Of a stretch of 64,000 bases of DNA, positions 27,205-36,485 are shown in pieces. Within the stretch, counting starts at the first letter, position 1. Each line of letters starts with the position of its first letter. The DNA is taken from assembly GCA_902779165.1 (NCBI GenBank), contig CACZAN010000018.1, forward strand, positions 1 to 64,000. The letters are read 5' to 3'. The notes beneath the pieces are model-generated. The model saw only the letters and a program-made list of their open reading frames with translations. It was not told the origin of the DNA and made no database searches. The position numbers and the translations under genes were made by a program. Source of the stretch: an uncultured Bacteroidales bacterium (lineage in GTDB: Bacteria; Bacteroidota; Bacteroidia; Bacteroidales; Bacteroidaceae).

Positions 27205-28665
27205 TTAGATTTCAAACGCTTCTCGTACTACTTCATGGTCGTCAAAATGATGCTTCACGCCCTTGATTTCCTGATAGTCTTCATGTCCCTTACCAGCAAT
27301 GAGAATGACGTCTCCTGGCTGAGCGAGAGTGCAAGCAGTACGAATAGCCTCTCTGCGATCTACAATGCTGATGACCTTACGTTTCTCTTCGACCGTTGTG
27401 ATGCCAGCCAACATATCATTGATGATATCTTGAGGCTCCTCGAAACGAGGATTGTCAGAAGTGATGATGACGCGGTCGCTGGCTCGAACGGCAGACTGTG
27501 CCATTAGCGGACGCTTGCCTTTATCGCGGTTACCGCCAGCGCCACAGACAGTGATGCACTGTCCTGGTTTCTTCAGAATTTCGTTGATCGTGGCCAGTAC
27601 ATTATCCAATGCATCTGGGGTATGGGCGTAGTCTATAATTGCTGTTATACCGTCCTTTGAACGAATGGTCTCGAAACGACCATTCACAGGACGCAGGGTG
27701 CTCAGGGCCACAAGCACATCCGTGGGCTGTTTGCCCATGCAGACAGCAGCACCGTAGACTGCCAACAGATTCGATACATTGAATCGTCCGATGAACTGAA
27801 CACAGACCTCGCGGCCGTCGATTTCCAGCTGCATACCATCAAATCCTTCTTCAAGTATGCGGGCACGGAAGTCTGCCATACTGCGGAGGCTATAGGTTTT
27901 CACAGTGGCCTGGGTATTTTGGGTCATGAAGAGGCCATTCTTATCATCTGCATTTGTAACAGCGAAAGCTCCTTTGGGCAACATGTCGAAGAAACCTTTC
28001 TTTGCATCGCGGTAGGCTTCTACGGTCTTGTGGTAATCCAAATGGTCGCGTGTCAGGTTCGTAAAGATACCTCCGCGGAACGTCAGACCTGCGATGCGGT
28101 GTTGAGCTACACTATGGGAACTAACTTCCATGAAAGCGTAGCGACAGCCTTCGTTGGCCATGCGGCCAAGCAGGCGGTTTAGTGTGATAGGATCTGGGGT
28201 CGTGTGGTCTGTGGGGATTGCTTCGTCATCGATGTAGTTGCAAACGGTGGAACACAGGCCGCACTTGTACCCGAAGCGGCGGAACATCTTAAATAATAAG
28301 GTGGCGATAGTTGTCTTGCCGTTTGTTCCTGTGACACCGATAAGGTCCAGTTTCTCTGTTGGGTCGCCGAAAAAGTGGTGGGCCAAAGGACCTACAACTC
28401 TTTCTGTGTCTTCTACCAGGATGAAGGTCGTGTTACTATCTGCTGGAATCGTAAACTCTGGGTTGCAGTATACGACAGCCACAGCGCCTTGCTCCGTAGC
28501 CTTGGGAATAAACGTATGGCCGTCGACCTGAGTGCCAGGCACAGCGATGAAAAGATGACCTGGACGTACTTGGCGAGAGTCGATGGCGACATCGAGTACT
28601 TCGACGTTCTCAGAGCCTGTCACTCGAACGGGCTTGATGACCTTGATTAGTTCCGATAGTTGCAT
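27205..28665 (-). CDS. murE: UDP-N-acetylmuramoyl-L-alanyl-D-glutamate--2,6-diaminopimelate ligase
   Basis: 486 residues. Adds the third stem-peptide residue. ATP loop [11 protein letters not shown], and the amino-acid selectivity motif DNPR (in SDNPRFEEP), which specifies meso-diaminopimelate. Complete Mur-ligase architecture. ATG at 28665, 31 bp after the ftsI stop. Confidence 0.97.
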   Translation of the reverse strand: MQLSELIKVIKPVRVTGSENVEVLDVAIDSRQVRPGHLFIAVPGTQVDGHTFIPKATEQGAVAVVYCNPEFTIPADSNTTFILVEDTERVVGPLAHHFFGDPTEKLDLIGVTGTNGKTTIATLLFKMFRRFGYKCGLCSTVCNYIDDEAIPTDHTTPDPITLNRLLGRMANEGCRYAFMEVSSHSVAQHRIAGLTFRGGIFTNLTRDHLDYHKTVEAYRDAKKGFFDMLPKGAFAVTNADDKNGLFMTQNTQATVKTYSLRSMADFRARILEEGFDGMQLEIDGREVCVQFIGRFNVSNLLAVYGAAVCMGKQPTDVLVALSTLRPVNGRFETIRSKDGITAIIDYAHTPDALDNVLATINEILKKPGQCITVCGAGGNRDKGKRPLMAQSAVRASDRVIITSDNPRFEEPQDIINDMLAGITTVEEKRKVISIVDRREAIRTACTLAQPGDVILIAGKGHEDYQEIKGVKHHFDDHEVVREAFEI

Positions 28666-28696
28666 AGGTTATATATTTTATGATTTTTTAGACTTC

Positions 28697-30739
28697 TTAT
28701 CGTTTTAGCTCCAACGTAACTTCTTGCCCCCTAACGACCTTGGAACCTGCAGCCACACTCTGACGGCTCACGCGTCCCTGACCATGGATGCGGACCTTGA
28801 GTCCTTGGGCTTCCAGCAGTGCTACCGCCTCGCGAGCGCCCAAACCGCTTACGTTCGGTACTTGTCCTCCAATGGTATCGGGTAGCGCCACGGCCTCTGG
28901 AGCTTGGAAGATGGAGGTGCTGTCGGCTGCATCGCTGGCAGGACGATATACACCTTTTGCCATCACATACTGTGCCAACTGACTGAAGACCGGTCCTGCC
29001 TGTCCACCACCTGAAGCCGGTAATCCGCGTTTCTTGATACAGACCACGCAGGAATATTTAGGATCCTCTGAGGGGTAAAAGCCTGCAAAGCTGACCATAT
29101 AGCGGGCCGGTGAACTGTGGTAACTGCCGCTTTCATCGGCCACCTGGGCTGTGCCAGTCTTGCCGCACACCTTAAACTGCTTACAGCCGGCTTTCTTTCC
29201 CAGACCAGTCGGGTCGTTGACCACACGTTCCAGTATCTCGTGGATATCGCGCAGGGTTGACGGGGAACAAATACGTTCCTTTACCACCTCCACGGGGAAC
29301 TCCTTCAGCACCACTCCGTCCTTTTCAATAGCACGGACAAAGCGGGGTTTCACCATACGACCGTTGTTTGCGATAGCATTGTAGAATGTGACGGTATAGA
29401 TAGGTGGAATCTGGGTCTCGTAACCAATGCTCATCCAGGCAAGTGCTGTCTTACTCCAGTTGCTGCCGTCAGGTTTGGGACGACGCACTTTCGGGAAACC
29501 TTGCCCTCTGAATGGCAGGGTGAAAGGTATACCCACGCCTTCGCGATACAGTCCATCGACATATTTTTCCGGATGGTCGTGGTAATATTTGTCGATAATC
29601 TTGCTTACGCCGACATTCGACGAGAACATCAGACATTCGTCCACAGTAATGGCACGGCCGTAGCCACCCTTGCGCCAGTTGTGGTCTTTCATCGGACGAC
29701 CGTGCATCATGTAAACACCATTGCCCACATCGACGGTTTCGCCGCGCTTCACAACACCGTCCTCCAGCGCCACCATCATTGATGCCGTCTTGAAAGTGGA
29801 ACCTGGTTCCCAAAGGTCGGTGATAGCATTGTTTTTCACTTCGGCGTAACGCCCGGGGGCGATGCGTGTAAGGTTAACGATGGCTTTGATGTCACCAGTC
29901 TTGACCTCCATGAGTACGACAACTCCAATTTCCGCATTGATTTCCTGTAACTTACGTTCCAGTATCTTCTCGGCAGCATCTTGCATACCTACGTCAATGC
30001 TTGTGATGAGGTCCAGTCCATTGATGGGTTCAAGATCAGTTCGGTCCATCCATGTGCGACGCACTTTCTCGCGGTGCATCTTCCCATTGATACCGCGCAG
30101 GATACTGTCGTAAGCTAACTCCAGTCCATTACGTGCAGAGTCTGATGTTGTCATCAGCGAGCCCAGTGTTCTGGCGGCCATAGGACCATAGGGCTTCTGC
30201 CGCTGAGGAATTTCTTCAGCATAAAATCCGGTTTTGATACGGCCGTGGCGCACATAAGGAAGATTCAAGAACTGTTTATATTTGATATAGGATACCGCGC
30301 GCGCGATAGGAAGATTGCGGCGGCGACGTTTCTCGCCATCCAGCAACATCTTTTTGTACTCCGCTGCTGAACGTTCGGGAAACAGATTGTGAAGTCCTAA
30401 GCAGAGGCTGTCCAATTCCGCATGGAAGTGTTCTTTGCGCCACTCACGAAGCTTGCGCTCTGCCACACTGTCATTGGGGTCTACGACCACAAAGTCGGCG
30501 CGAAGGGTATATACAGGCATTGAACCCACCAGCAGTTGCCCGTCGGCTGAATAGATGTTACCGCGTACCGCGGGAATATCCTTTTGCTGAGAGGCCAGAC
30601 GTTGGCGTACGGTCTCCCAGTAGTCCTTACGTACAAAGGACTCATAGGCGGCCTTGCCAACAATCAACAGTCCGAATACCGCCGCCAGGATGACGACGAA
30701 CAAATAACGAGATACTGTATGTTTGCTGTTGGATTTCAT
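28697..30739 (-). CDS. ftsI: Septal penicillin-binding protein FtsI with C-terminal PASTA domain
   Basis: 680 residues. Class B transpeptidase cross-linking septal peptidoglycan. Transmembrane anchor about 11-30, dimerisation domain, then the three penicillin-binding motifs: STFK (314-317), SSN (373-375) and KTGT (527-530). A single PASTA domain occupies about 625-680 (VPNVSGLGAREAVALLEAQG). PASTA on FtsI is a Bacteroidetes/Gram-positive trait absent from E. coli PBP3. ATG at 30739. Confidence 0.95.
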   Translation of the reverse strand: MKSNSKHTVSRYLFVVILAAVFGLLIVGKAAYESFVRKDYWETVRQRLASQQKDIPAVRGNIYSADGQLLVGSMPVYTLRADFVVVDPNDSVAERKLREWRKEHFHAELDSLCLGLHNLFPERSAAEYKKMLLDGEKRRRRNLPIARAVSYIKYKQFLNLPYVRHGRIKTGFYAEEIPQRQKPYGPMAARTLGSLMTTSDSARNGLELAYDSILRGINGKMHREKVRRTWMDRTDLEPINGLDLITSIDVGMQDAAEKILERKLQEINAEIGVVVLMEVKTGDIKAIVNLTRIAPGRYAEVKNNAITDLWEPGSTFKTASMMVALEDGVVKRGETVDVGNGVYMMHGRPMKDHNWRKGGYGRAITVDECLMFSSNVGVSKIIDKYYHDHPEKYVDGLYREGVGIPFTLPFRGQGFPKVRRPKPDGSNWSKTALAWMSIGYETQIPPIYTVTFYNAIANNGRMVKPRFVRAIEKDGVVLKEFPVEVVKERICSPSTLRDIHEILERVVNDPTGLGKKAGCKQFKVCGKTGTAQVADESGSYHSSPARYMVSFAGFYPSEDPKYSCVVCIKKRGLPASGGGQAGPVFSQLAQYVMAKGVYRPASDAADSTSIFQAPEAVALPDTIGGQVPNVSGLGAREAVALLEAQGLKVRIHGQGRVSRQSVAAGSKVVRGQEVTLELKR

Positions 30740-30764
30740 ATCACTTTACCTAATAATTCATTTC

Positions 30765-31328
30765 TTATTTTCCGATGACATAAGGAGGTTCCTTCGGAAT
30801 CTGCAACAGACTGTCGCCAAAGGTGCGAAGTTGCTCTTCCAGACCGCTTTGCCGGCTCATCATTGTCAGTTCAGCATACTGCGTTTGTGCGTAGTTCTTC
30901 TTTTCTACGAGTTCCTTACGCAGTTGCTCTTCTTCGATGATCTCCTGTTGAGCAGCATAACGATTACTGATATAGAAGATGGCTAACAGCACCAGGAAGA
31001 GTATAAATCCCACCTGACGACGCAAGAATGGACCGAAGATGAAGTCTCCGAAAAGGATCTCACGCAAAGGTAGCTTTGTACCTGTTGACTTGTCGACATA
31101 ATCATTGGCCGCTCTGTCATCGTCCAGTTCTTCGTCTTCTGAAGAGAACTCGTCTTCTTTCAACATATCCGACGCGTTGACGTTGTCCACGTCAGACCAT
31201 TCGACGGCAGCGACCTTGTCCGCATCCACGACATCCCGTGCATCCACCTCATTGGCGTCTACAACTGGTGCTTCCTCCGCCTTGCCAACTTCGATGGCGA
31301 AGGGGATTTCGTCCTTCTTCTTACTCAT
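30765..31328 (-). CDS. ftsL: FtsL-like divisome protein with acidic N-terminal extension
   Basis: 187 residues. The C-terminal part has the FtsL plan: one transmembrane helix (about 105-122) followed by a periplasmic coiled-coil-like segment (126-165). The first ~85 residues are strongly acidic and low in complexity (runs of DVVDADKV, EDEFSSEDEELDDD), so the cytoplasmic tail is much longer than in E. coli FtsL (about 35). Position between rsmH and ftsI is the canonical ftsL locus. The call is by context and topology. Confidence 0.8.
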   Translation of the reverse strand: MSKKKDEIPFAIEVGKAEEAPVVDANEVDARDVVDADKVAAVEWSDVDNVNASDMLKEDEFSSEDEELDDDRAANDYVDKSTGTKLPLREILFGDFIFGPFLRRQVGFILFLVLLAIFYISNRYAAQQEIIEEEQLRKELVEKKNYAQTQYAELTMMSRQSGLEEQLRTFGDSLLQIPKEPPYVIGK

Positions 31329-31407
31329 ATTTCGTTTCTACTCCTTAATTATCTTCAGAATATATATCGTTGCACTTCAGTCCGTTTCTTTCTGAATGCA
31401 ATACTAT

Positions 31408-32331
31408 TCAAATCTTTTCCGCCACTCTAAGCGTCGCACTTCGGCTTCGGGAATTCATTGCCAATTCATCTGCATCGGGTGTGATAGGTTTACCCACAGG
31501 TTTCAAAGGTGCTTGCACTCTTCCGTAAATATCTTGTTGGACGGTTCCTTCAATATTGCCCGAGCGCATCAGGTTCTTCACCATTCTGTCTTCTAAGGAG
31601 TGGTAGCTCATTACAGCCAATCGTCCTCCTGGTTTCAGCAACTCCACGGCGGCATTCAACATCTCTCGAAGGGAGTCCATCTCATGGTTTACTTCTAAAC
31701 GTAGCGCCTGAAATGCCCGTGCAAGGTCTTTTTTTTCGCGGTCGCGACCCAACAGCGGCGAAAGCAGTGCTGCCAGTTCCCCTGTCGTGCGGATTTCTGT
31801 TCGTTGTCTTGCTTTCACAATGGTGTCTGCCAAGCGATGTCCCTGCCGCAACTCACCATAAAGGCGGAAGAGCGATGCCAGCTGTTCTGTAGAATATGTG
31901 TTCACCACATCTGCTGCTGAAAGACCAGCCAGTTGGTTCATGCGCATATCCAGAGGAGCATCGGTGCGAAAGCTAAAACCGCGATCAGCCTCATCGAAAT
32001 GATGACTGGAGACTCCCAGGTCTGCCAAAAGCCCGTCGATTTGCTCTACTCCATAGTAACGCATCCAGTTCTTCAGGTACCGGAAATTGGAGCGCACCAG
32101 CGTCCATTGGTTGCTATCGGTTTTTTTCTCTGTTCGCTGCACTTGCATGATGGCATCCTCATCCTGATCGAAACTGTATAAATGTCCGTCAGGACCCAGA
32201 CGATTCACAATCTCTCGACTATGTCCGCCACCGCCCAAAGTGACATCCACATAAACACCTGAAGGATTGATGTTTAACCCATCCACCGACGGCATCAAAA
32301 GCACAGGAATATGGTATATGTGGGATTCCAT
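31408..32331 (-). CDS. rsmH: 16S rRNA (cytosine(1402)-N(4))-methyltransferase
   Basis: 307 residues, class I methyltransferase (MraW) that methylates C1402 in the ribosomal P site. SAM-binding DVTLGGGGHS at about 29-38 and the YHSLEDRMVK motif near the C-terminus. It is the first gene of the dcw cluster. The ATG at 32331 is required by homology (HIPVLL), yet the -7 box ends only 5 bases upstream, so the message may be leaderless. mraZ, its usual upstream partner, is missing. Confidence 0.96.
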   Translation of the reverse strand: MESHIYHIPVLLMPSVDGLNINPSGVYVDVTLGGGGHSREIVNRLGPDGHLYSFDQDEDAIMQVQRTEKKTDSNQWTLVRSNFRYLKNWMRYYGVEQIDGLLADLGVSSHHFDEADRGFSFRTDAPLDMRMNQLAGLSAADVVNTYSTEQLASLFRLYGELRQGHRLADTIVKARQRTEIRTTGELAALLSPLLGRDREKKDLARAFQALRLEVNHEMDSLREMLNAAVELLKPGGRLAVMSYHSLEDRMVKNLMRSGNIEGTVQQDIYGRVQAPLKPVGKPITPDADELAMNSRSRSATLRVAEKI

Positions 32332-32335
32332 GCCG

Positions 32336-32367
32336 CAAAAGTACGGACTTTTTTTTTATTATGCAAG
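32336..32367 (-). promoter_or_regulatory. Putative dcw promoter (possibly leaderless transcript)
   Basis: Minus strand CTTG (32367-32364), 20 bp, TACTTTTG (32343-32336). The expected start site falls at or next to the rsmH ATG (32331). Confidence 0.45.
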
Positions 32368-32548
32368 AACTTTTCGATTTTTCTTCAAAAAAAATTATAA
32401 ATCGCTAAAAATTCATATTTTATCACATTAAAGTATTACTTTAACTCTAAGCATGTTTCCTTAATTGCTCCAAGCATAATTAACTAACACTCCACTCAAC
32501 ATTTACTATTCATCATCACAGGACAAAAGTATTCTAACTCATGGATGT

Positions 32549-32660
32549 CAGGTCGTAAGGGTTGAGACGTATATACGTGTAGGCATTGACGTACGGACGT
32601 AAACGGCTTTACGTATATACATAAAGCTCCTGACGACAGGACGTCGTGGAAGGGATGTCC
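32549..32660. repeat. ACGT-rich interspersed repeat (copy F2)
   Basis: Starts AGGTCGTAAGGGTTGAGAC, contains GACGTATATACGT exactly as in copy F1 (6930-7016), and ends near CTGACGACAGGACGTCGTGG. GTCAGG at the left and CCTGAC at the right are complementary. It lies in the 378-bp gene-free stretch 32332-32709, otherwise AT-rich, where mraZ would be expected. Confidence 0.5.
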
Positions 32661-32709
32661 GGTTGTCATTACAGGGGCAATTTGTTCCTAAGAGAATGTA
32701 GTCAGGATT

Positions 32710-33195
32710 TCAGAGACTGTCGCGCCAAAGGCGGAAGGGGTAGTGGCGGAGATGGGAGTTGTAGAATCGGCGGTCTCCTGTGACTTCTTTACTGATGAAA
32801 TCGGGCTTTTTGAAGGGCTCTTCGGCACTTTGGAGTTCTACTTCGGCCATGATTAGCCCCTGATTATCGCCGTAGAACTCATCGATTTCGAAGATATGAC
32901 CATCGTCGGCGCGGACAAGGTATCGAGTCTTCTCGATGGTGCCTGGTTCGCAGATTGCCAGGAGGTCGCGGGCATCATTGAGGGCTATTTCCATCTCGAA
33001 TTCGTAGCGCGAGAGTCCTCCGTCTGCACTAGGCCCCTTGATGGTCAGGTAACCGCGGTCATCGCGAATGCGAATGCGGACCGTACGACCATTTCCGCTG
33101 GCGATGTAACCCTGAGTGATACGGGAAGAATCGAAGGCGATCGCCTTAAAGGCGTCGCCTTCGACAAGAAACTTGCGTTCAATTTCCTGTGCCAT
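32710..33195 (-). CDS. CYTH-domain protein (triphosphate tunnel metalloenzyme)
   Basis: 161 residues. Opens with the CYTH signature EIERKFLV (residues 4-11, ExExK) and keeps the alternating charged beta-strand residues of the tunnel (TVRIRIRDD, YLTIKGP, FEIDEFYG, MAEVEL). Bacterial members hydrolyse inorganic triphosphate or act as adenylate/thiamine-triphosphatases; substrate here unknown. It is last in a fadD-prfB-small ORF-CYTH series. Confidence 0.9.
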   Translation of the reverse strand: MAQEIERKFLVEGDAFKAIAFDSSRITQGYIASGNGRTVRIRIRDDRGYLTIKGPSADGGLSRYEFEMEIALNDARDLLAICEPGTIEKTRYLVRADDGHIFEIDEFYGDNQGLIMAEVELQSAEEPFKKPDFISKEVTGDRRFYNSHLRHYPFRLWRDSL

Positions 33196-33222
33196 AACGC
33201 AATAATAGATTCCGATTGTCTA

Positions 33223-33366
33223 TCAATTCAGGATTCCCCAAAGCACAAAAGTGACAATAAAGAGAATCGCAATGGCTCCGATAATCCAATTGATAACGCG
33301 TTTGGCTTGGCGTTCTTCGCGAGCAGCCTTCTTGGCTGCACGGAGATCTTTCTTTGTTTTACTCAT
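33223..33366 (-). CDS. Small membrane protein, 47 residues
   Basis: ATG at 33366 to TGA at 33223. The first ~23 residues are Lys/Arg/Ala rich (SKTKKDLRAAKKAAREERQ), followed by one hydrophobic helix (about 26-44: NWIIGAIAILFIVTFVLWG). It therefore looks like a positive-inside single-pass peptide. It is in line between prfB and the CYTH gene with 58- and 27-bp gaps. Function unknown. Confidence 0.65.
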   Translation of the reverse strand: MSKTKKDLRAAKKAAREERQAKRVINWIIGAIAILFIVTFVLWGILN

Positions 33367-33423
33367 AGTGGTTATTGATTATTTAGGGATGGACTATGAA
33401 TTGTTAAGAGATCTGGTGATAGA

Positions 33424-34536
33424 TTATGAATCTCCGCCAAATTCCATAAGATAAGCTTTGATGAAGGCGTCGATTTTGCCATCCATAACTCCGGCCACGT
33501 CGGAAGTCTGGTAGTTGGTGCGATGATCTTTTACTCGACGATCGTCGAAGACGTAGGAACGGATTTGGCTGCCCCATTCTATCTTCTTTTTTCCAGCTTC
33601 CACCTTTGCCTGCTCTTGCATACGATGCTGCAATTCCTTATCATAGAGCATGGAGCGTAGCAGACGTAGTGCGTTTTCTTTGTTTTTTGGCTGGTCGCGG
33701 GTTTCGGTGTTTTCGATGAGTATTTCTTCCTCTTCGCCCGTATATGGATCTTTGTATTGATAGCGTAGTCGAACGCCAGATTCCACTTTGTTCACGTTCT
33801 GTCCGCCGGCACCGCTACTGCGGAATGTGTCCCAGGAGATGCGTGCCTGCTCGATATTCACTTCGATGGAATCGTCGACAAGGGGAGTGACAAAGACACT
33901 GGCAAAGGATGTCATACGTTTGCCTTGGGCGTTGTAAGGTGATACGCGCACCAGTCGATGAACCCCATTTTCTCCTTTGAGATATCCGTATGCATAGTCA
34001 CCCATAATCTCCAGGGTACATGATTTAATACCAGCGTCATCGGCCTCCAGAAGGTTGCTGACCACGCACTTATAGCCGTTCTGCTCAGCCCAACGCATAT
34101 ACATTCTCATGAGCATCTGCGCCCAATCTTGAGCCTCGGTGCCACCTGCTCCAGAGTTGATTTTCAGGACTGCGTCCATTGGATCTTCTTCCTTTCTGAG
34201 CATGTTTTTCAACTCCAAGTCCTCTATAGAATTGAGGGTTTTGGCGTAGATTTCATCCACTTCCTGTTCGGTGACGAGTTCCTCTTTATAAAAGTCGAAT
34301 GCGGTGGAGAGTTCTTCGGTGAGGGTACGTACCTCATCATATCCCTTAATCCATTTTTCCAGACTCTTGACCTTTTTCATCTGTTCTTCGGCACGCTTGG
34401 CGTCGTCCCAGAAATCAGGTGCTTGGGTACGTAACTGTTCTTCCTCGTATTCCATTTGTTTGCTTGGAATATCAAGGTAATGGTTGAGTGCCTCGGTACG
34501 CTCCTGTATTTCTTTAAGTTGTTCAGCTGTTATCAC
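33424..34536 (-). CDS. prfB: Peptide chain release factor 2
   Basis: About 370 residues, starting at GTG 34536 (MITAEQLKEIQERTEAL); an in-frame TTG at 34563 is less likely. Recognises UGA/UAA and triggers peptide release through GGQ (in GAGGQNVNK). The anticodon-mimic region reads VSPYNAQGKR, with SPY where E. coli has SPF. The usual +1 programmed frameshift CTT-TGA is replaced by in-frame CTT-GAT at Tyr-Leu-Asp, so the gene is read continuously. The fadD gene lies just upstream. Confidence 0.95.
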   Translation of the reverse strand: MITAEQLKEIQERTEALNHYLDIPSKQMEYEEEQLRTQAPDFWDDAKRAEEQMKKVKSLEKWIKGYDEVRTLTEELSTAFDFYKEELVTEQEVDEIYAKTLNSIEDLELKNMLRKEEDPMDAVLKINSGAGGTEAQDWAQMLMRMYMRWAEQNGYKCVVSNLLEADDAGIKSCTLEIMGDYAYGYLKGENGVHRLVRVSPYNAQGKRMTSFASVFVTPLVDDSIEVNIEQARISWDTFRSSGAGGQNVNKVESGVRLRYQYKDPYTGEEEEILIENTETRDQPKNKENALRLLRSMLYDKELQHRMQEQAKVEAGKKKIEWGSQIRSYVFDDRRVKDHRTNYQTSDVAGVMDGKIDAFIKAYLMEFGGDS

Positions 34537-34569
34537 TGTGATTTTCTCAATTTTATGATTCAAATTCCA

Positions 34570-36378
34570 TTATTCTTCATACATCTTATCAATTTGTGCC
34601 TGGTAGTTCTTGGCAATAGCAGACCGCTTGATTTTGAGTGTATTAGTCAGTTCGCCTCGCTCCATGGAGAAGGGCTGGGGCAGGAGGGTGATACGTTTAA
34701 CTTGCTCGTAGTGGGCAAATTCTTGCTGTAGGGTTTCGATTCGTCCCATCACCATTTCATTTATGATAGGATTTGCGCAAAGTTCCTCACGGTTATCAAA
34801 AGCGATGGAGTTGTTGCGTGCCCATTGTTCGAGGAGTGTATAGTCGGGAATCACGAGGGCAGATACGAATTTGCGTTCATCGGCAATAATAGCCACTTCA
34901 TCAATATATCGGTCTACGACGAACTTTGATTCCAGTGCCTGTGGGGAAATATACTTGCCGTTGGATGTCTTGAAGAGATCTTTGATGCGGTCCGTGAGGT
35001 AGAGTTCGCCGTCTTTGATATATCCGCTGTCACCGGTATGGAACCAACCTTCTTCGTCATAGGATTGTGCGGTGATTTCGGCCTTGCGGTAGTATTGCTT
35101 GGTGATAGTGTCTCCACGCAGCAGAATCTCGTTCTGCTCGCCGAATTTGATTTCTATTCCTTCGAGCACCCGACCTACAGAGCCGATGGAAACTGGTGAA
35201 TGATGCCAGTCGCAGGATACAGTGGCTGTAGTTTCTGTCATTCCGTAGCCTGCAGTCATTTTGATTCCACATGAGTGCACGAATTCTTCGATTGCCGGTG
35301 GAATGAAAGAACCTGCCGTAGGGAAGAAATTTGCGTTCTCCAGCCCAAGGGTCTTCTTTAACAGGGCAATGATAGTCTTCTCATACACTTTATAACGCAG
35401 CTTCAGGGGTAGAGGTGGTTCGAGTCCGCGCATTTTGTAGTCCACATTATAACGTTTGCCCACATCCAGCGCATCGAGCATCAACTTTCGTTGCATATTG
35501 CTACTTTCGGCAATCTTCTCCTGAACGCCCGAATACACTTTTTCCCAGAAACGTGGCACAGCGGCCATACACGTAGGATGCACCTCTCGCAGCGTCATCA
35601 GAATATCCTGCGGTCGCAGGTTGATTGCTAATTGACAGCCGCGGCTGAGGCACCAGTAGCTCCATGCTCGTTCGAAGACATGTGTGAAAGGCAGGAAGCA
35701 CATGATGACATCCTTGTCGGAGAGATCCATGACTTTATCGTTGGCTGGAATCGCTGCAGCATACATTCGATATGTCAGTGTGACACCCTTGGAGACTCCT
35801 GTAGTACCACTCGTATACAGAATATTGACAAGATCATCAGGTTGTATGGCTGCAGAACGACGGGCCACTTCCTCGGCGTGCGGCAAGCCTTCGCCTAATT
35901 TCAGGAATTCATCAAAATACAACGAGATGCGATCCTGAGGATTTTTCACCACAGTGGGGTCAAAGATTATCAACCGTTCAAGCGTAGGACACATCTTTAA
36001 TACCCGGAAAGCGGTATCATATTGATATTGTTCTCCAACGAAGATGAAGCGAACGGAGGCATCGTTGATCATATACTGAATTTGGGCCTCGCTACTGGTG
36101 GCATAAAAGGGGATGGATACAGCCCGAATGCCATAAGTTCCGAAGTCAACACATACACCTTCAGGCTTGTTTTGGGTGAACACAGCTATATTCTCCTGTT
36201 CTGCGACACCCGATGCTATCAGAGCGTTGGAAACAAGTGATACCTTCTGGGAGAACTCATTCCAGGAAATGTTTTTCCACGTGGCCGTAGCATAGTCACG
36301 ATAACTCAAGGCTGTCTTCTCGCCGTAGACTTTTGCCTGCTCATGAATGAGCGTAGAAAGGGGAGAATTATTCAGCAT
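34570..36378 (-). CDS. Long-chain fatty-acid--CoA ligase (AMP-forming)
   Basis: About 602 residues from ATG 36378 (MLNNSPLSTLIHEQ). Adenylate-forming enzyme: P-loop ILYTSGTTGVSKGVTL, motif AGYGMTETTATVS, and the hinge region TGDSGYIKDGELYLTDRIKD. Activates fatty acids to acyl-CoA at the membrane. It matches FadD/FAA1-like AMP-binding proteins widespread in Bacteroidetes. A -7 box lies at 36406-36413, back to back with the promoter of the M20 gene. Confidence 0.92.
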   Translation of the reverse strand: MLNNSPLSTLIHEQAKVYGEKTALSYRDYATATWKNISWNEFSQKVSLVSNALIASGVAEQENIAVFTQNKPEGVCVDFGTYGIRAVSIPFYATSSEAQIQYMINDASVRFIFVGEQYQYDTAFRVLKMCPTLERLIIFDPTVVKNPQDRISLYFDEFLKLGEGLPHAEEVARRSAAIQPDDLVNILYTSGTTGVSKGVTLTYRMYAAAIPANDKVMDLSDKDVIMCFLPFTHVFERAWSYWCLSRGCQLAINLRPQDILMTLREVHPTCMAAVPRFWEKVYSGVQEKIAESSNMQRKLMLDALDVGKRYNVDYKMRGLEPPLPLKLRYKVYEKTIIALLKKTLGLENANFFPTAGSFIPPAIEEFVHSCGIKMTAGYGMTETTATVSCDWHHSPVSIGSVGRVLEGIEIKFGEQNEILLRGDTITKQYYRKAEITAQSYDEEGWFHTGDSGYIKDGELYLTDRIKDLFKTSNGKYISPQALESKFVVDRYIDEVAIIADERKFVSALVIPDYTLLEQWARNNSIAFDNREELCANPIINEMVMGRIETLQQEFAHYEQVKRITLLPQPFSMERGELTNTLKIKRSAIAKNYQAQIDKMYEE

Positions 36379-36405
36379 AATCAAAGATTTTTGGTTTTAA
36401 CGCCA

Positions 36406-36465
36406 CAAAGGTAGTGAGTTTTTTTCAATTAACCGCAGTAAATTGCATTTTTTTGCTTAACTTTG
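36406..36465. promoter_or_regulatory. Divergent promoter region between acyl-CoA ligase and M20 peptidase
   Basis: TACCTTTG on the minus strand (36413-36406) and TAACTTTG on the plus strand (36458-36465) are -7 boxes facing away from each other. Neither has a clear TTTG at -33; they would share the ACCGCAGT stretch near 36432-36439. Confidence 0.5.
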
Positions 36466-36485
36466 CCCCGTCAAAGCGAATAAAA

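Noticed and set aside
36414-36485. N-terminal extension of the M20 peptidase
   Set aside because: The extra 24 codons cover the promoter region including the TAACTTTG box; MNIESL matches the family start.
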